64,000 nucleotides of DNA from Filobasidium wieringae (GCA_001600055.1 BCIV01000018.1:186001-250000), one strand, 5' to 3'; positions 36,040-48,062 are shown, counted from the first letter of the stretch. Notes: generated by a model from the sequence alone, not told the origin. Made by a program: numbers and translations.

Positions 36040-38554
36040 CTATTTCTTGTTGGGAGAGAATTTGGATTTGCTGCGCAGAGTCGGTCCATAGGTGATCAGA
36101 ACGAATGGAATGGGAATCATGATTGCGGCAATGCATCCTGCAATAAACGCAAGAGGCGTTAGTAGTGTACAAGTCTTTAACAACTAATCGGCGCTACACA
36201 ACTTACCGAGCAAAGTACTAGCCCATCTAGGGTTCAAAGCCTCGAACATCTGAGTCGCGAAGAGAGGGAAAGCAGCTCCGAAGATGGATCGACAAACGGC
36301 TATGGAGGCAAGGCGAGGTAGATCAGCACAAGACGTTCTGTACTTCTAGCGAGGCTTATACTTACTGTTTGCAGCCAGAGCACTAGCCTGTGTAAAGCAA
36401 ACCACCACGAAGTCAGCGATGACATTTGTGGTTCAGACACATGCGGTGACTTACAGCCGCGAATAGATAAGTATCAACGACATAGTTGAAGAGGGACACG
36501 AAGATTCCCAAGACGGTGAATCCGAGAAGACCACCAGCGCACATGGGGGAAGCCCAATGAACAGACGGGTAACTTGTCCATCCGAACTGTATGCAAACCG
36601 ATTAGAGATGTTGCAACAACCTGAAGATCTGCCGCCGGAACTCACCCAGAAGAAAGAGATCGCAAACAATGGTGCAACGAGCAAAGTCATTTCTAACCTC
36701 GCCTCGGGTGGTACGTTCGCAGGAGCGTGGTGGATGACTTTCTTTCTATACCTCTTGTCGAAGATGAAGATGTAGGTCAGGGTGGAGAGGACACCTCCGA
36801 CGAAGAGACCGAGGAACATAAGTCCGGTTGCTCCTGCATTGAATCCGTGACCCTGAGTGAAAACGATAGGATAGGCTTCGAAGAGAAGGTATAGGCTAGA
36901 AAGAGAAATGCAGAAAATTTAGCTCGAATGTTAGATGAGGTACTGGGAGGAGTTCCGCTCACCATCCATATACGAAAGACATGTAAACGGTGATTGCAAT
37001 CAACATGGGTTCCAGGGCCAAGATCTTGAACGGCTTGACCAGTACGTTCTTGACGACAGTCCCAAAACTCTTATCTTGCTTCTCCAAGGGTGCCCACCAT
37101 CTATCATCGCCAGTTTCCTTCCTCAAGATTTGAGCCTTCTTGACCAATAGGATGGGCGCATAGGTCTCAGGCAACGTGAAGAGAACGAGAAGTCCACAGA
37201 AGGAGGCGAAGAAGCATAGAACCCAGAAAAGCCATCTCCAGGAAGTTCCACTGACTCCGATGTATCCCGCGATCATTGGAGCGGTAGCAGGACCAGCGAA
37301 AGGTGCCAGACCGAACAAAGCCATGGCGATTCCTCTTCGATCGGCGTCCCAGATATCGGCCAGAAGAGCACCAGCATTAGTCAAGGGACAACTCGCAAAC
37401 GTTCCTCCCAAAAATCGGAAGATCAGGATGGAGGCGGTGTTCTTGCTCAATGCACAACCGACTTGGAACCCGATGTACCCGATGAACGAGACGATGAATA
37501 TCGGACGACGACCGTATGATTCCGAGAAGGGTCCCCAAAGCAACGGCCCAACACAATATCCAGCGACAAACAGGGAGACGGTCAAGGTCGCCACTTCCCG
37601 TCCGAAACCAAAGTACTCGATCATCTCCCTGACGACACCTGATGGCGCTGAACTGGCGAAAGTACTGTTCAAGACCAAAAGACTTCCTAGACCGGTGATA
37701 TACCACCTATATGCTACACTCCACTCCTTTGGGTTGATCTTCTCTCCAGGTTCGAACCTAGCCATGAACAGTTCCTCCTCGCTAATATCGTGGTCCTGTT
37801 CCGGTGCAGAGGCGCCTTTTTCCGCATCCGCTATCCTCCTTGCATTCGTCGCGTTTCCACCTTCACCTCCATTGAGTCCCACCCCTGCGTCGGCTACTTC
37901 CTGACGAGCTTTCTTCTCCTGGTCCGTCTCGTCTGACCCGATGATCGTCTGGCCAGAGGAGGAACTGCTATCTTCATGGTGCGCTGGATGTGTGATGGTT
38001 CGTGGAGCGGATTGTCCTGGTCGAGCAGTGTAGCTCCTGTGCGTACTAACACGAGACAATGTCCTCTGAACCACCTCTGCATTACTTTCACCCAATCCGA
38101 ACCCAGCTGTGGCCAGATTGGCAGCAGCTTCTACCAAACTAGGACCCCGAGTCAATCCTGCTTCGTTTCCTCTAGGTTGAGCGGGAGCTCGTCTAGCTCT
38201 GGACTGTTCTCTTCTCAAATCTCTCTCCTTGGCCTCTTCTGCTGACGCAGGAGCGGGATATCCATGATCCTGTTCATCCGGAGCGGCACCTCCGAAAAGA
38301 CCGGGGACGGCTGGTCGTGATCCATTCCTGACTAGTGGGCTGGAAGAATCACCAAAACTTGCAGGGATATAGGTAGGGGTAGGATTGGCAGGAGCACCTG
38401 GGATTGCCAAGGCAGGTGCTAAAGCGACATCCTCCAATCGACCGGAAGGTGTTCTTCTCGCGGAACGCTTGAAAGGGTTGAGCTTATCGAACGGTTTCAA
38501 CTCGCCTACTGCGTGCTCCCTTTCTGCCTCGTGAATGGAAGATGCTCGAGACAT
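36040..38554 (-). CDS. Major facilitator superfamily transporter (DHA1-like)
   Basis: Exons 38554-36963, 36895-36646, 36586-36455, 36387-36366, 36299-36207 and 36137-36040 give 728 residues. The first 280 or so are hydrophilic and disordered, with many Ser, Ala and Arg. About twelve membrane spans follow, beginning at WYITGLGSLLVLNSTFASSA. The MFS signature between spans 2 and 3 is GPFSESYGRRPIFIVS, and the C-terminal motif of span 5 reads LAPFAGPATAPMIAGYIG. This is the pattern of the drug:H+ antiporter-1/polyamine exporter group (Tpo/Flr-like). The substrate is not readable. One internal exon, 36387-36366, is only 22 bases (ASALAAN). Relatives usually have N-terminal tails of 50-150 residues, so this one is long. 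Confidence 0.9.
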
Positions 38555-39160
38555 TGTGTGTGAGCTCTAGAGGAGTAGCAAGTAGCTATGGTAGCCAGTA
38601 GTGATAGCAGGGGCTGGTCTCTGCAGGAAGAGGATGAGCACTGAGCACTGAGCACTGAGCGATTCTGGAGGTTGAGCAAGGTTTGAGATTGGTTGATTGT
38701 TTGAGAAATGGCACTCGGTTACGTTTTCTCGCTCTCGCTCCTTCGGTTGTAGCGGTCTCGGCATCTACTTGGGGATCGGCATGCGCTCCAATGCCGATTC
38801 GCGGCTTCATGCGGACCTATTCCACGTGAAACCGACCATTTATAGCTCGGCAGAACCTCCGATCCTCCGTTCGAAACTCTGAAACTCATGGCTCCATTCG
38901 ATAGATTTAGACAATTTGGACATTCCATGTGATAGATATGTTATATGTATTTATTAGAATGGTTTCTCTCATTCAGCCAAGCAGCACTTCAACTTTCACT
39001 ATTTCTCGCACACCTGACAGAACTAATCGACTATGGTTTATACTTTATTATGACGATACTGATTTGTGTTTCTCTTTGTCCATGTTTTCGCTTTTCTTTC
39101 CTGAGGTTCGATAGCAAACGTTCCGTCTCAGCAGGTACCAGATTTCGATATCTTGGCCGT
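38555..39160. other. Intergenic, MFS upstream region
   Basis: These 606 bases lie between the MFS start and the lectin stop, same strand. They hold a short heptamer repeat (38635-38660) about 80 bases upstream of the MFS start and an AT-rich half nearer the lectin. No gene is supported. Confidence 0.5.
38635..38660. repeat. TGAGCAC heptamer tandem repeat
   Basis: About 3.7 perfect copies of TGAGCAC lie in the presumed 5' region of the MFS transporter gene. Confidence 0.85.
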
Positions 39161-40741
39161 TCAAAGAGTGAAGATCTGGCGCGCCGCCTGTCAGCGCACG
39201 CGAATAGATACACCTATATCGATCACGGCTCACCTGGTTCCCGTTGCTTCCACTGCATTGCCATTGCTGAACGGTCTTGGGAGGGGAAGATTCGGCACGT
39301 ACATCAAGGCAAACCGCTATCGCATCAAACATGAGAAGGTCAATAGCTGCTGCGCAATCTGTCGGATCTAATCCGAATACTCACATCCTCCGGTCAAGGC
39401 AATATGGTTATCATCAGTGTAATAAGCATTCTGCTGAGGCGCCCCGTCATAACAAGTCCAGATCTTCCCGATGGCTCCATTGGCAGGGCTCAAACCGAAA
39501 TCGAGGCAATAGTTGGTGTTGGCGAGTTTGACAGCACCGGCTCCTTTCGTGATGGTCCAGTATTGACTGGCTCGGCCAGCAGCGGTGTTACCCAAGCAGT
39601 TGTTGCTATGTTCCCGATGTTTTAGCTCGAGCTCGATCTGTCTATCGCGCTTCATGGAGGACCGACTCACATGACCAGAGCTTGCCCATCGGAGGCAGCA
39701 CCATTGACAGTCAAACACTTGGTTTTGTCACCGTTCCAATAGAGCGGAGCTCCAGCACCCCCAACAGGAGGAGGAGGAGGAGGCGAGACGGGAGTGGAAG
39801 TGACCGGAGTAGTAGACGTTGCACTAGCGGTAGTGGTCACTGCGGTCGTGGTGGGTCCAGTAGGGAAACCGGTAAGCCAGCCTTGAGAGCCCACGGCACC
39901 GCTGTTGGATCCACACTACGTTTATGGAAGGTTCAGTCAAGGTTGGATCGACCCGAATGACCCACACGCGCTTACCCCAATGGTGAAGACCCCGTAACGA
40001 CCGGTCGATAGACAGGTGTCACCCCCAGTAATGGCGATGTGGTTGTCATCTAAAGGGATTGGAGTCAGGTCCCGTGCTGCACTGACGACGTCACATGTGC
40101 ATCAATACTTACCGGTATAGAACCATCTGAATGAAACAAAGGAGATGTCAATTGAGTCATCACGTTTAATAGTAGGTGGAAGAGCAGAAATTTACCGTTG
40201 CTGAGGAGCACCCTATTCACAGTGAAAGTGCGGATCAGTCGCGGATCAATACAACCTAGTCTAGTCGAGACGTACAGGGTAACAAGTCCAAATCTTGCCC
40301 TCTCCCAATGCGGCAGATGGGTCTGGGTGGTATCGTGTACAAGGTGAGTTTAGCGTCGTAACCATAGCACACGTCACTCACTAGAACCCGCGTCCAAACA
40401 GAAGTTGGTCCCGGTCACTCGGATACTAAGTTGATCCCCCTTGGAGATATCAAACAACCCATACCCAGTCTTGGTAAAGTCCTTGCCGACTTGAGCGCAG
40501 GGTACAGTCGTCAGACTGACTCCATCGGCGGGAACTCCTCCGAGGACAAGGCACTGTTTAGAAAGCGAGCGTCATGAGCGGCATATCTTACGCGGCATTG
40601 AACGAAGCTGACTTGTCTTACCTGGCCACCAGCGGAATCTTGACGGATGGGGACACCGGAAGCACGCTTCTGATGCTCAACTGGCACAGCAAGAGCGGAT
40701 CCAGCAAGAAGGATGAGAATAGCGGAGAGTGAAGCGATCAT
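39161..40741 (-). CDS. Secreted protein with two ricin-B-type (beta-trefoil) lectin domains
   Basis: Ten exons: 40741-40622, 40553-40382, 40322-40276, 40212-40196, 40126-40113, 40049-39976, 39915-39671, 39605-39385, 39316-39234, 39175-39161. They sum to 335 residues. A signal peptide (MIASLSAILILLAGSALA) is followed by a Kex2-like KR site in EHQKRASG. Two related domains follow, each starting with C-L-V/T and ending with a GSNSG or SGSNGNQ turn. They share KIWTCYxGAPQQ, then YTDDNHIAxTGG, and are joined by a Thr/Pro linker (TTASATSTTPVTSTPVSPPP). These are carbohydrate-binding domains only; no catalytic domain is present. A role in binding glycans outside the cell or in the wall is likely but inferred. 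Three exons are 17, 14 and 15 bases long. Confidence 0.88.
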
Positions 40742-41850
40742 TGTTATGAGCAAGTAATGGAATTCGATCTGAAATGTGTGAGTGATGAAAGAAAAGGGGT
40801 CTCAACCCATGCCGAGGACAGATTGAATTTCCACTTCTTATATCCTTTTTCCACTTCCTATGAAGCTGTACATTTCTGGGAAAAGAATACGGGTGCTTGA
40901 CCTCTCTTTTGAATTCACATCAGGTGATCAAAGGCATCACATGCGAGGTATTGCACTGCTTTCGAATCTAAGTAGTCTAGTTCCCTTCGGAACCGAGTAC
41001 CACAATACGAGGGGATACATATTCGAAAGCCCTGAGAGCGTTTGATAGCATAGCCCTGATGGCAGTCGGGATCGTCTCTTCAGCTCAAGTTCACCGCCAC
41101 ATGGAACAACATGTTCAGGCTCAGTCATCCTCTCGCGCGCGATGAAACACCGAATGAGGAAACCATTTCGGACCAAGCCGTCAATTCGAATCTGCCCGAG
41201 GTGTAGAAGCAGGTCAAGCGATGTGTTTCCGCTGTGATTCACTGGAGAGCAATAGCTTGATCACCTGACTTTCGCTGACTAAAACTACAGAAAGGACCTG
41301 TACCGCACGTTCTCATGATTTGGCTGCACAGCCCAATACCGTGGGACATCAAACAGGTAACTACTAGCAAGCTGCCTAATAGGCCTGAAGTGGTCATTGT
41401 TGTCTTTACGCAAGGCCACACCTGTATGTCGACACGTGATTAGAGGTCAACTTTCTGGGGCACACGACCTCCAATCTGAATTCCGACATCATCGCGACGC
41501 CTCTCGATGTGCTTCGTTCACGCTGGGCGGCAATTCTCCCCCTCTCCCGCTGTGTTCGTCCCTAAAGTCCTGTCTCAAGTCGTATTATGACACTATGACG
41601 CTTTCCCGTCTCAATGTAGCCGCAATGCATCCATCTGTCGAGATTCATCCAGCGTATAGTACATCACTCCGAACCCATGCCGCCAACCGATATCCAGATC
41701 TCCACCCGGCCAGACTTCTTCATGCCAACCAGCTTCCAAATATTCTCGTTTCCTTCAAATGCTTGCGTTTGTTGGTCAGAGTATGCTATATGATTGCCGG
41801 AGTAAGGTCATTGTTGAAGAGAGGAAGATGATAGAAAAGGGTCGATAGGT
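40742..41850. other. Gene-poor intergenic region
   Basis: These 1,109 bases lie between the eL36 stop and the lectin start, same strand. The longest open frame (41397-41831, +) is 144 codons. It is rich in Ser, Leu and Arg, has no clear splice partners and resembles no family I know, so I do not call it. The lectin promoter must lie at the high-coordinate... that is, the left end, close to 40742. Nothing else is visible. Confidence 0.45.
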
Positions 41851-42416
41851 TTAGTGTCCGGCTTGACGCCTCTGCTCCTGGATAACAGCCTGCAACTCCT
41901 CGAGCTTCCTCTTGGATCGGAGGAGTGTTCCGAGCTATGAAACGTGATATTTCCTTTAGTACGGGCGATTGATCTGATTGCCGGTGAAGCTCATGGACTG
42001 ACCCTCTTCTTGGTGAGCTTCCTGGCCTTCTTGTCCTTGGAGTTCCTCAACAACTCCATGATCCTCTTCTCGTAAGGAGCGAATCCAGCAACCTCACGGA
42101 TGATGTTGCGGACAAAGACCTTCTTCTCGCTATGTAACAAAACAAGTCAAAACACATCGATGATTTAGTTCCCTATTCCTGCTTCGAGACTGTTCGTATT
42201 TCCCCCAACGTACGTCTGCTTTCCCTTGAGGTGGGAAGGCTTGGTGGCCTTGGCAATGACGGTGGTGGGCCTGCCGGTGTTGGAACCGTACCTCAAGTCT
42301 GTCAGACACAAGTACAATACGGAGGTTAGTATCTAAGTTGACAGTTCCGAAGCTTTCTTCCTCGAATCGTCCCCATCCAAATTAGGGAAAAGATACCTAC
42401 TGCTTCGCTCGGCCAT
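41851..42416 (-). CDS. RPL36: 60S ribosomal protein eL36
   Basis: Exons 42416-42401 (16 bases), 42298-42214, 42129-42003 and 41934-41851 give 103 residues, the expected size. The sequence runs from [16 protein letters not shown] through [20 protein letters not shown] and [20 protein letters not shown] to [20 protein letters not shown]. All of these are eL36 blocks. It is a structural component of the large cytosolic ribosomal subunit. The first intron (42299-42400, 102 bases) starts only 16 bases after the ATG, as is common for fungal ribosomal protein genes. I looked for box C/D signals in the introns and saw none. Confidence 0.97.
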
Positions 42417-43206
42417 CTTTGCTGATCTGTTCGATTATTTGCGGATTGTAATTGAAGTTGTAGAGATGCGTGAAAACAAGAGAAATCCAGGGGGTTCGTC
42501 AATATCGTCGGTCCGTCAACGTCTAGAAATTCGTTCAGAGTCTAACCTTGTACTAAAGATTGGTGCTGGATCGGTAAGGAGTCGGACGTTCCTTCCTTAC
42601 GTGGACTTGCCAAAATCTCAGCTTCAACGCCAGATCGACAAACCTGTGCGCATGGAGAGCAAGCGGTTGAAGTCACACAAAAGCGCGCTATGCTGGAGCT
42701 CGAATGGCTACGCGCGCTTACGTAACCGCTGTTCAAGGCGGTCGGAGATAATCTATCTGGAGATATATGACTTGGCGACGACATCAAAATGGGATTGATG
42801 TCGGCAGCTGTTTGTTGAGTAGGACATTGTAGATATGTTCTGCGACACAGGTGGATGATATCGACGAAAATCGCTTCGGAAGGACATAGTGTATGGTATT
42901 CTGTATTTACACGCGAGTCCTATTAGACTGTAGCAGGGGCCAAGTCGAAGATATGCAGCGGCAGTGACTATGGATGTTATGTTATAGTATAAAGCAGTTC
43001 AACGTAGCTCAAAGCTTGCGAAGATCGAGAACAGCCGGAATGACAGAAAAGACAAGTAAAGGAACAGACTACGAAAGGGTTTAAGGTAGATGGAGATGGG
43101 CGTTTCGTGACTCGTGACATGACGGATTTCGTATCTACTAGGATGCTCTCTCACTTCCCTAAGGAAATTGATCAAGTTAGATCCCGCGGTCGATTTATCT
43201 TTCCGC
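42417..43206. other. Intergenic, eL36 upstream region
   Basis: These 790 bases lie between the eL36 start and the alpha-tubulin stop, same strand. A 119-codon open frame (42439-42798, +) is antisense to the promoter, is Arg/Ser-rich and lacks family traits. I see nothing convincing. Confidence 0.5.
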
Positions 43207-45359
43207 TTAGTACTCTGCCTCCTCCTCGCCGTCGTTGGTCTCCAAAGCGACCTCTTCGTAATCCTGTAACAGGGAGATAGTTGATGAGCTTGATCCATGA
43301 TTCTTTCCATCTGAACTTGCTTACCTTCTCCAAAGCAGCCAAATCCTCACGAGCCTCGGACATCTCACCCTCTTCCATACCCTCACCAACGTACTATAAA
43401 AATGGGGTAACACGTTGAGATCAGTCACTATACTCTTCTAGCTAGACGAGGCCAGTCAACGTACCCAGTGGACGAAGGCTCGCTTCGAGTAGAGCAAGTC
43501 GAACTTGTGGTCGAGACGAGACCAAGCGGTAGCGATCCTATCGAGTTAACTTTGTCAGAACAAATCCCATCTCTCCCGATTCCCAAGCCGCTTTCCGTGT
43601 ACTTACGAGGTGGTGTTGGACAACATACAAAGCGATCGGGAAACCTTAGCGAGATCACCACCGGGAACAAGAGCAGGGGGCTCGTTACAGATTCCGAGCT
43701 TGAAACCGGTAGGACACCAGTCAACGAACCTAAGCAAGCACCGATATGCGATTAGTGACGCGTCGCTCCAAAAACAGCCTCTACCGTCGACTCACTGGAT
43801 AGTCCTCTTGGTCTTGATGTTGACAACGGCAGCGTTGACGTCTCGAGGTACACAGTCACCTCGGTACAGCAAACAACAAGCCATGTATTTACCCTGTCGG
43901 GGGTCACACTTGACCATCTGGGAGGAAGCCTCGAAACAAGCGTTGGTCATCTCGGCGATGGAGTTGGACTCGTGGAAGGCCTTCTCAGCACCGATGATAG
44001 GAGCGTAAGAAGCAAGAGGGAAATGGATACGGGGGAAACTGAGAACGTAGCAGAAGCTACATCAGTCATCCGAGCGAGATGTCGAATCGTCCGAATTAGA
44101 ACTTACGGAACCAAGTTGGTCTGGAACTCGTTCAAATCGACGTTCAAAGATCCGTCGAATCGGAGAGAAGCAGTAATGGAAGAAACGACCTGAGCGATCA
44201 ACCTGTTCAAGTTGGTGTATCCTGGAGACTGAATTCCCAAGTTCTTTCGGCAGATGTCGTAGATACTAAGCACAATCAGAGAACATGTCTCTATCAGCTC
44301 CATCCTATGACTGATCAAAGGCAACAACCGCGACTTACGCCTCGTTGTCGACCATGAACGAACAGTCAGAGTGCTCCAAAGTGGTGTGGGTGGTCAAGAC
44401 CGAGTTGTAAGGCTCAACTACGGAAGTGGACATCTTGGGTGCAGGGTAAACACTGAACTCGAGCTTGCTCTTCTTTCCGTAATCCGTGCTCAACCTCTCC
44501 AACAACAAAGATCCAAATCCAGATCCTGTACCTCCTCCGAACGAGTGGAAGACGAAGAATCCCTGAAGACCGGAACAGTTATCGGCGAGTCGTCGGACTC
44601 GGTCCATGACGTTGTCGATCAACTCCTTTCCGATGGTGTAGTGTCCACGAGCGTAGTTGTTGGCGGCATCCTCCTTTCCGTTGACCAAGGTCTCGGGGTG
44701 GAAGAGAGACCTGTACTTTCCGGTCCTGACCTCGTCGATGACATTGGGCTCCAAATCGACCTGGAGATTGCCGAGCGATCATCATCAGCAACCGAATTTC
44801 AGATCAATTATCGACATTGCGGTCGACTCACGTAAAGACTTCGTGGCACGTGCTTTCCGCTACCAGTCTCGCTGAAGAAGGTAGAGAAACCGTCGTCGTG
44901 GTTGCCAGTAGGGTCGTTCAATCGACCGTCAGGCTATTAGGGGTAGTGCAGTACCAGAATGGCAAACCGACATTTATTCAGTCCAATCGGGAAGATTAGA
45001 CGGTTGATCAAGAGCAGCGAAGGTCAAGGAGTAGCTGAGTCAGCGCAGTCCTGATCTAGATCATCGCTATCAAGCTTACGCTGAGACCGTGCTCAACGGT
45101 GTAAAGTTCCCAACAAGCGTTACCGATCTGGACACCTGTTCAATCACAATAAAGAAAGTCGTGATGAAGGTGGAGATAGAGAGAGGCGGTAAAGGAAGAA
45201 CGGAGAAATATGATGTGAGCTGATTGTCTTGCTTGGATTTGCTGACAGCGAGCAACGTACCGGCTTGACCGACATGAACCTAACGATGTACAGGACATCA
45301 GTACCGGTCAACCAGAAAATCAATACGAAATCACAACTTACGGAAATGACTTCTCTCAT
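43207..45359 (-). CDS. Alpha-tubulin
   Basis: Exons 45359-45342, 45279-45261, 45135-45080, 44933-44832, 44760-44339, 44265-44107, 44038-43796, 43729-43607, 43537-43465, 43393-43325 and 43263-43207 give 446 residues. The sequence is strongly conserved: [69 protein letters not shown] and [20 protein letters not shown]. The tail is short and acidic, ending in Tyr ([10 protein letters not shown]), so it can be detyrosinated in principle. It forms the microtubule heterodimer with beta-tubulin. The first two exons are 18 and 19 bases. Introns 44934-45079 (146) and 45136-45260 (125) are long for this window. It is divergent from NHP2. Confidence 0.98.
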
Positions 45360-45978
45360 TGTGATAGAGGTTTAGTTTTTGTTAAAGAGTTTTTGATTTC
45401 TAGTTGATGATGGGGGAGAAACCTGGCAGACGCTACTTGCAAGGCGGTTGACTTTGAGACTATAACGACGATCCGAGATAGGAGCGTAAAGCGAGTCGAA
45501 AAATGAATGTGTTGTCGAAGGTGAGAGAGAGAGAGATCGAGGTGGACTGACTGGACTAGGGAGGCAACGAGGATCAGGAGGGAGGGGGGGTCTTTGTTGG
45601 GAGCAGCGCGTTTGATGGGAATGTTGTTGTTTTGTTGTTGCTGGCCTGGGGAATGCATCGTTGGCCAGCTTCAAACTATTGACCCGAGACTCGAAGGAAA
45701 CCGTTACTAAGAAACGCGTCGACGCGTGTGAGCTGTTTTCCCACGGCTCAAGCAGATCCGCACTTGCAATAAGGCGATATACTTCGGATGCATAGACGGA
45801 CATGATACTAGCTAGACCTCCGTCCCACGCTTCGTCTCGCAACTTTCCAAGATTATCAGGGTCAAGGTGCAGGTGATATCTGGCAAGTTGCCCAGTTGCC
45901 AGGTGATATCGCCACACCGTCCCCTTTCTCTACGAATCCCCACCCCCTTTACCTCTACGCTCATACACATTCTCGAAA
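45360..45978. promoter_or_regulatory. Divergent promoter region, alpha-tubulin / NHP2
   Basis: These 619 bases lie between two start codons. Next to alpha-tubulin lies a purine/pyrimidine-skewed stretch (GAGAGAGAGAGAT near 45522-45534 and a G run at 45585-45592), and next to NHP2 a CCCCTTT/CTCTACG pyrimidine-rich leader. A 181-codon open frame antisense to part of this region shows low-complexity Ser/Pro/Gln and is not called as a gene. Confidence 0.6.
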
Positions 45979-47147
45979 ATGGCCAAGGACCCTACATTGA
46001 AGAAGAAGAGGAAGTCGGAGGCTGCCGCTATGGATGTCGATGCTCCTGCTGAGGGTACCACCAGCGCTGCTGCTGTTGTAGCTGAGGTGAGCTCTCAAAT
46101 CAACTCATGCACTCAAATCGAAAAGGGAACTCATTTGGTCTTGTCCATGTGCTACCCCCTTCCCAATCAATAACGTGTTTTGATATCGTAATCCGCACAC
46201 ATCACACCCTGCCCTATGCTCCTCATGTCCAAATCGCTACTCGACCCATTCCTGCCGCCTCAACTTGACAACGACTCTCTTGACCTCTCAGGTTGCTGCT
46301 GAAAAGGCCGACGAAGATGCTCACAAGAAGAAGAAGGCTAAGAAGGAGAAGAAGAACAAGGGGGATGAGACCGTCATGACTGAAGCTGGAGATGTGACTG
46401 TTGACGGTGAGAAGAAGAAGAGCAAGAAGGAGAAGAAGGACGATGTGAGTCAATCTTTGTACTAAATTCGTATGGGAAGGCTGTACAGAAGCTGATTCCG
46501 CGGGAATGAATTCGTCTGCTTTGTCAACCTACCAGGATGAAGATGCTACCGAACTCCCCACCCTTACCCCCATTGCATCCCCCCTCGCTCCCAAGAAACT
46601 CCACAAAAAGCTCCTCCGAGCGACCAAAAAGGCCTCCAAGGCCCGTCAATTACGCAGAGGTGTCAAGGAAGTCGTCAAGGCTCTTCGAAAGGGTGAACAG
46701 GGTCTCCTCTTGTTGGCCGGAAACATCACCCCTGTTGATGTCTTGAGTCACATGCCTTTGCTCGCCGAGGAGAGTAAGGGAGTGGAATATGTTTGGGTTG
46801 TTAGTAAGGAGGAATTGGGTGCGGCTGCTGGTACGAAACGAGCCACTTCGGTCGTCCTACTTTGGTCAGTATTGCATCTGTCTCGCCGGTTCAAGAATTT
46901 TAACCTGATCATTTTCGATTACTGCGATAATCAGTACCACTCCCCGCAAGCGACCTACGCCAAAGAGTGGAGAAGCCGCTAAGCCCGCACCGACACAAGA
47001 GGAGATCGACGAGTGGTTGAAGCCTTTGTTGGAATGTATCAAGGAAGTCCAGGAAATGGTCAGTCTCGCACCGTTTGAAATCCATTTCATGTCATTGACT
47101 GATCAATCTTTCTCTTCCTTCAGCCCGCTCAGGTGACAACGATGTAA
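45979..47147 (+). CDS. NHP2: H/ACA snoRNP protein Nhp2 (L7Ae family)
   Basis: Exons 45979-46086, 46292-46444, 46536-46864, 46935-47058 and 47124-47147 give 245 residues. The C-terminal half is an L7Ae/NHP2 RNA-binding domain: KLHKKLLRATKKASKARQLR, then GVKEVVKALRKGEQGLLLLA, GNITPVDVLSHMPLLAEESK and EYVWVVSKEELG. Nhp2 sits in box H/ACA particles that guide pseudouridine formation in rRNA, and acts in the nucleolus. The first 90 residues are an unusual extension: Ala/Asp-rich, then strongly Lys-rich (AHKKKKAKKEKKNKGDE). Yeast Nhp2 is about 156 residues. The first intron (46087-46291, 205 bases) is the longest I joined in the window; I looked for a box C/D or H/ACA RNA in it and saw none. Confidence 0.92.
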
Positions 47148-48062
47148 AATCGCTGAACTCGCGTTGTTTAGCATTAGTTATTCCCTTGCCTCCTCTCAAT
47201 CCCCTCCACATCTTTACCCACTGATTCTGAGTTTGTCATGATGCTTATGACATGTATGTACATTGGCTTCAATGGTGCGGTGAGAGGGGCATCAAGAGCT
47301 TGTTGAGTACTGAGGTCTGTAAGGTATTGCGGACGATATCCACCGAATAAGGATGCCCGCTACGTTTGTACCGTATCGAACACTGGTCGCTACCTAAGGG
47401 CAGGCAACCCCTTATCCATCAATCACCGCTCTGCTGCAAAAAAAGGGTAGGACCACTTGTTGATCTGAGATCGAACGGGTGCGGATGTTAAGCTTTTGGC
47501 GTTTCATCCACTTACGCGACTTTTACGTATGGATGGAGGTTGTTTATCTTGTGGGCTTTTGTTAGCGCAATTGGTCGTGATCTTTCCAATAACAAACAGC
47601 TCGGAAGGCGGTGATGTATGATATTCCGGTGAGCTGAATGAACCCTATCACGACTATTTCAAGCAGACGGTACCTAGAGCTAGTAGTAGCCTGATATCAT
47701 AGGCTATCAGCACCTACCTACCTGCTTCTTGTACTCGCCAAGACACGGATCACGGCACACCACGTGTAGTCTGTGCGTTGATGCGCTCGATCATTCAAAG
47801 GATACCGACAATCATATCATTATCCCGCACATCATCTGAAGCTTATTTCGTCACTTAAAGTGATCGCCAGCAACTCGAGCATCAGTTCAATCGAAACATC
47901 AAGACACCAAAATTCGAACTGTTCTGCAGACCTGAAGACCCATATCTCCCAGCTGCTTATTCAGGCGGTCGTTCCGTTCCAAGTAGGATCGAGGAGAGTA
48001 TTAACCGACAGACCATTCACCTCGAAGCAACAACTATTTCCATATCAATTCGAGTAGACAGG
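47148..48062. other. Intergenic
   Basis: These 915 bases lie between NHP2 and the TBC gene, both on +. They contain the TBC promoter and a possible 5' UTR exon around 47850-48060, where a 65-codon open frame ends just before the start codon. No conserved RNA or gene is visible. Confidence 0.5.

Noticed and set aside
37176..37904. 242-codon open frame on +
   Set aside because: It is antisense to the membrane spans of the MFS transporter.
39161..40741. Ricin-type toxin
   Set aside because: Only the sugar-binding beta-trefoil domains are present; there is no ribosome-inactivating domain.
41397..41831. 144-codon open frame on +
   Set aside because: No family likeness and no convincing splice partners; kept as intergenic.
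45372..45917. 181-codon open frame on - upstream of alpha-tubulin
   Set aside because: It lies in the promoter/leader between two solid genes, is low complexity and has no splice link to either.
46087..46291. A snoRNA inside the long NHP2 first intron, or in alpha-tubulin and eL36 introns
   Set aside because: No RTGATGA C-box with matching CTGA D-box and end stem, and no ACA near an acceptor with hairpins that I could draw.
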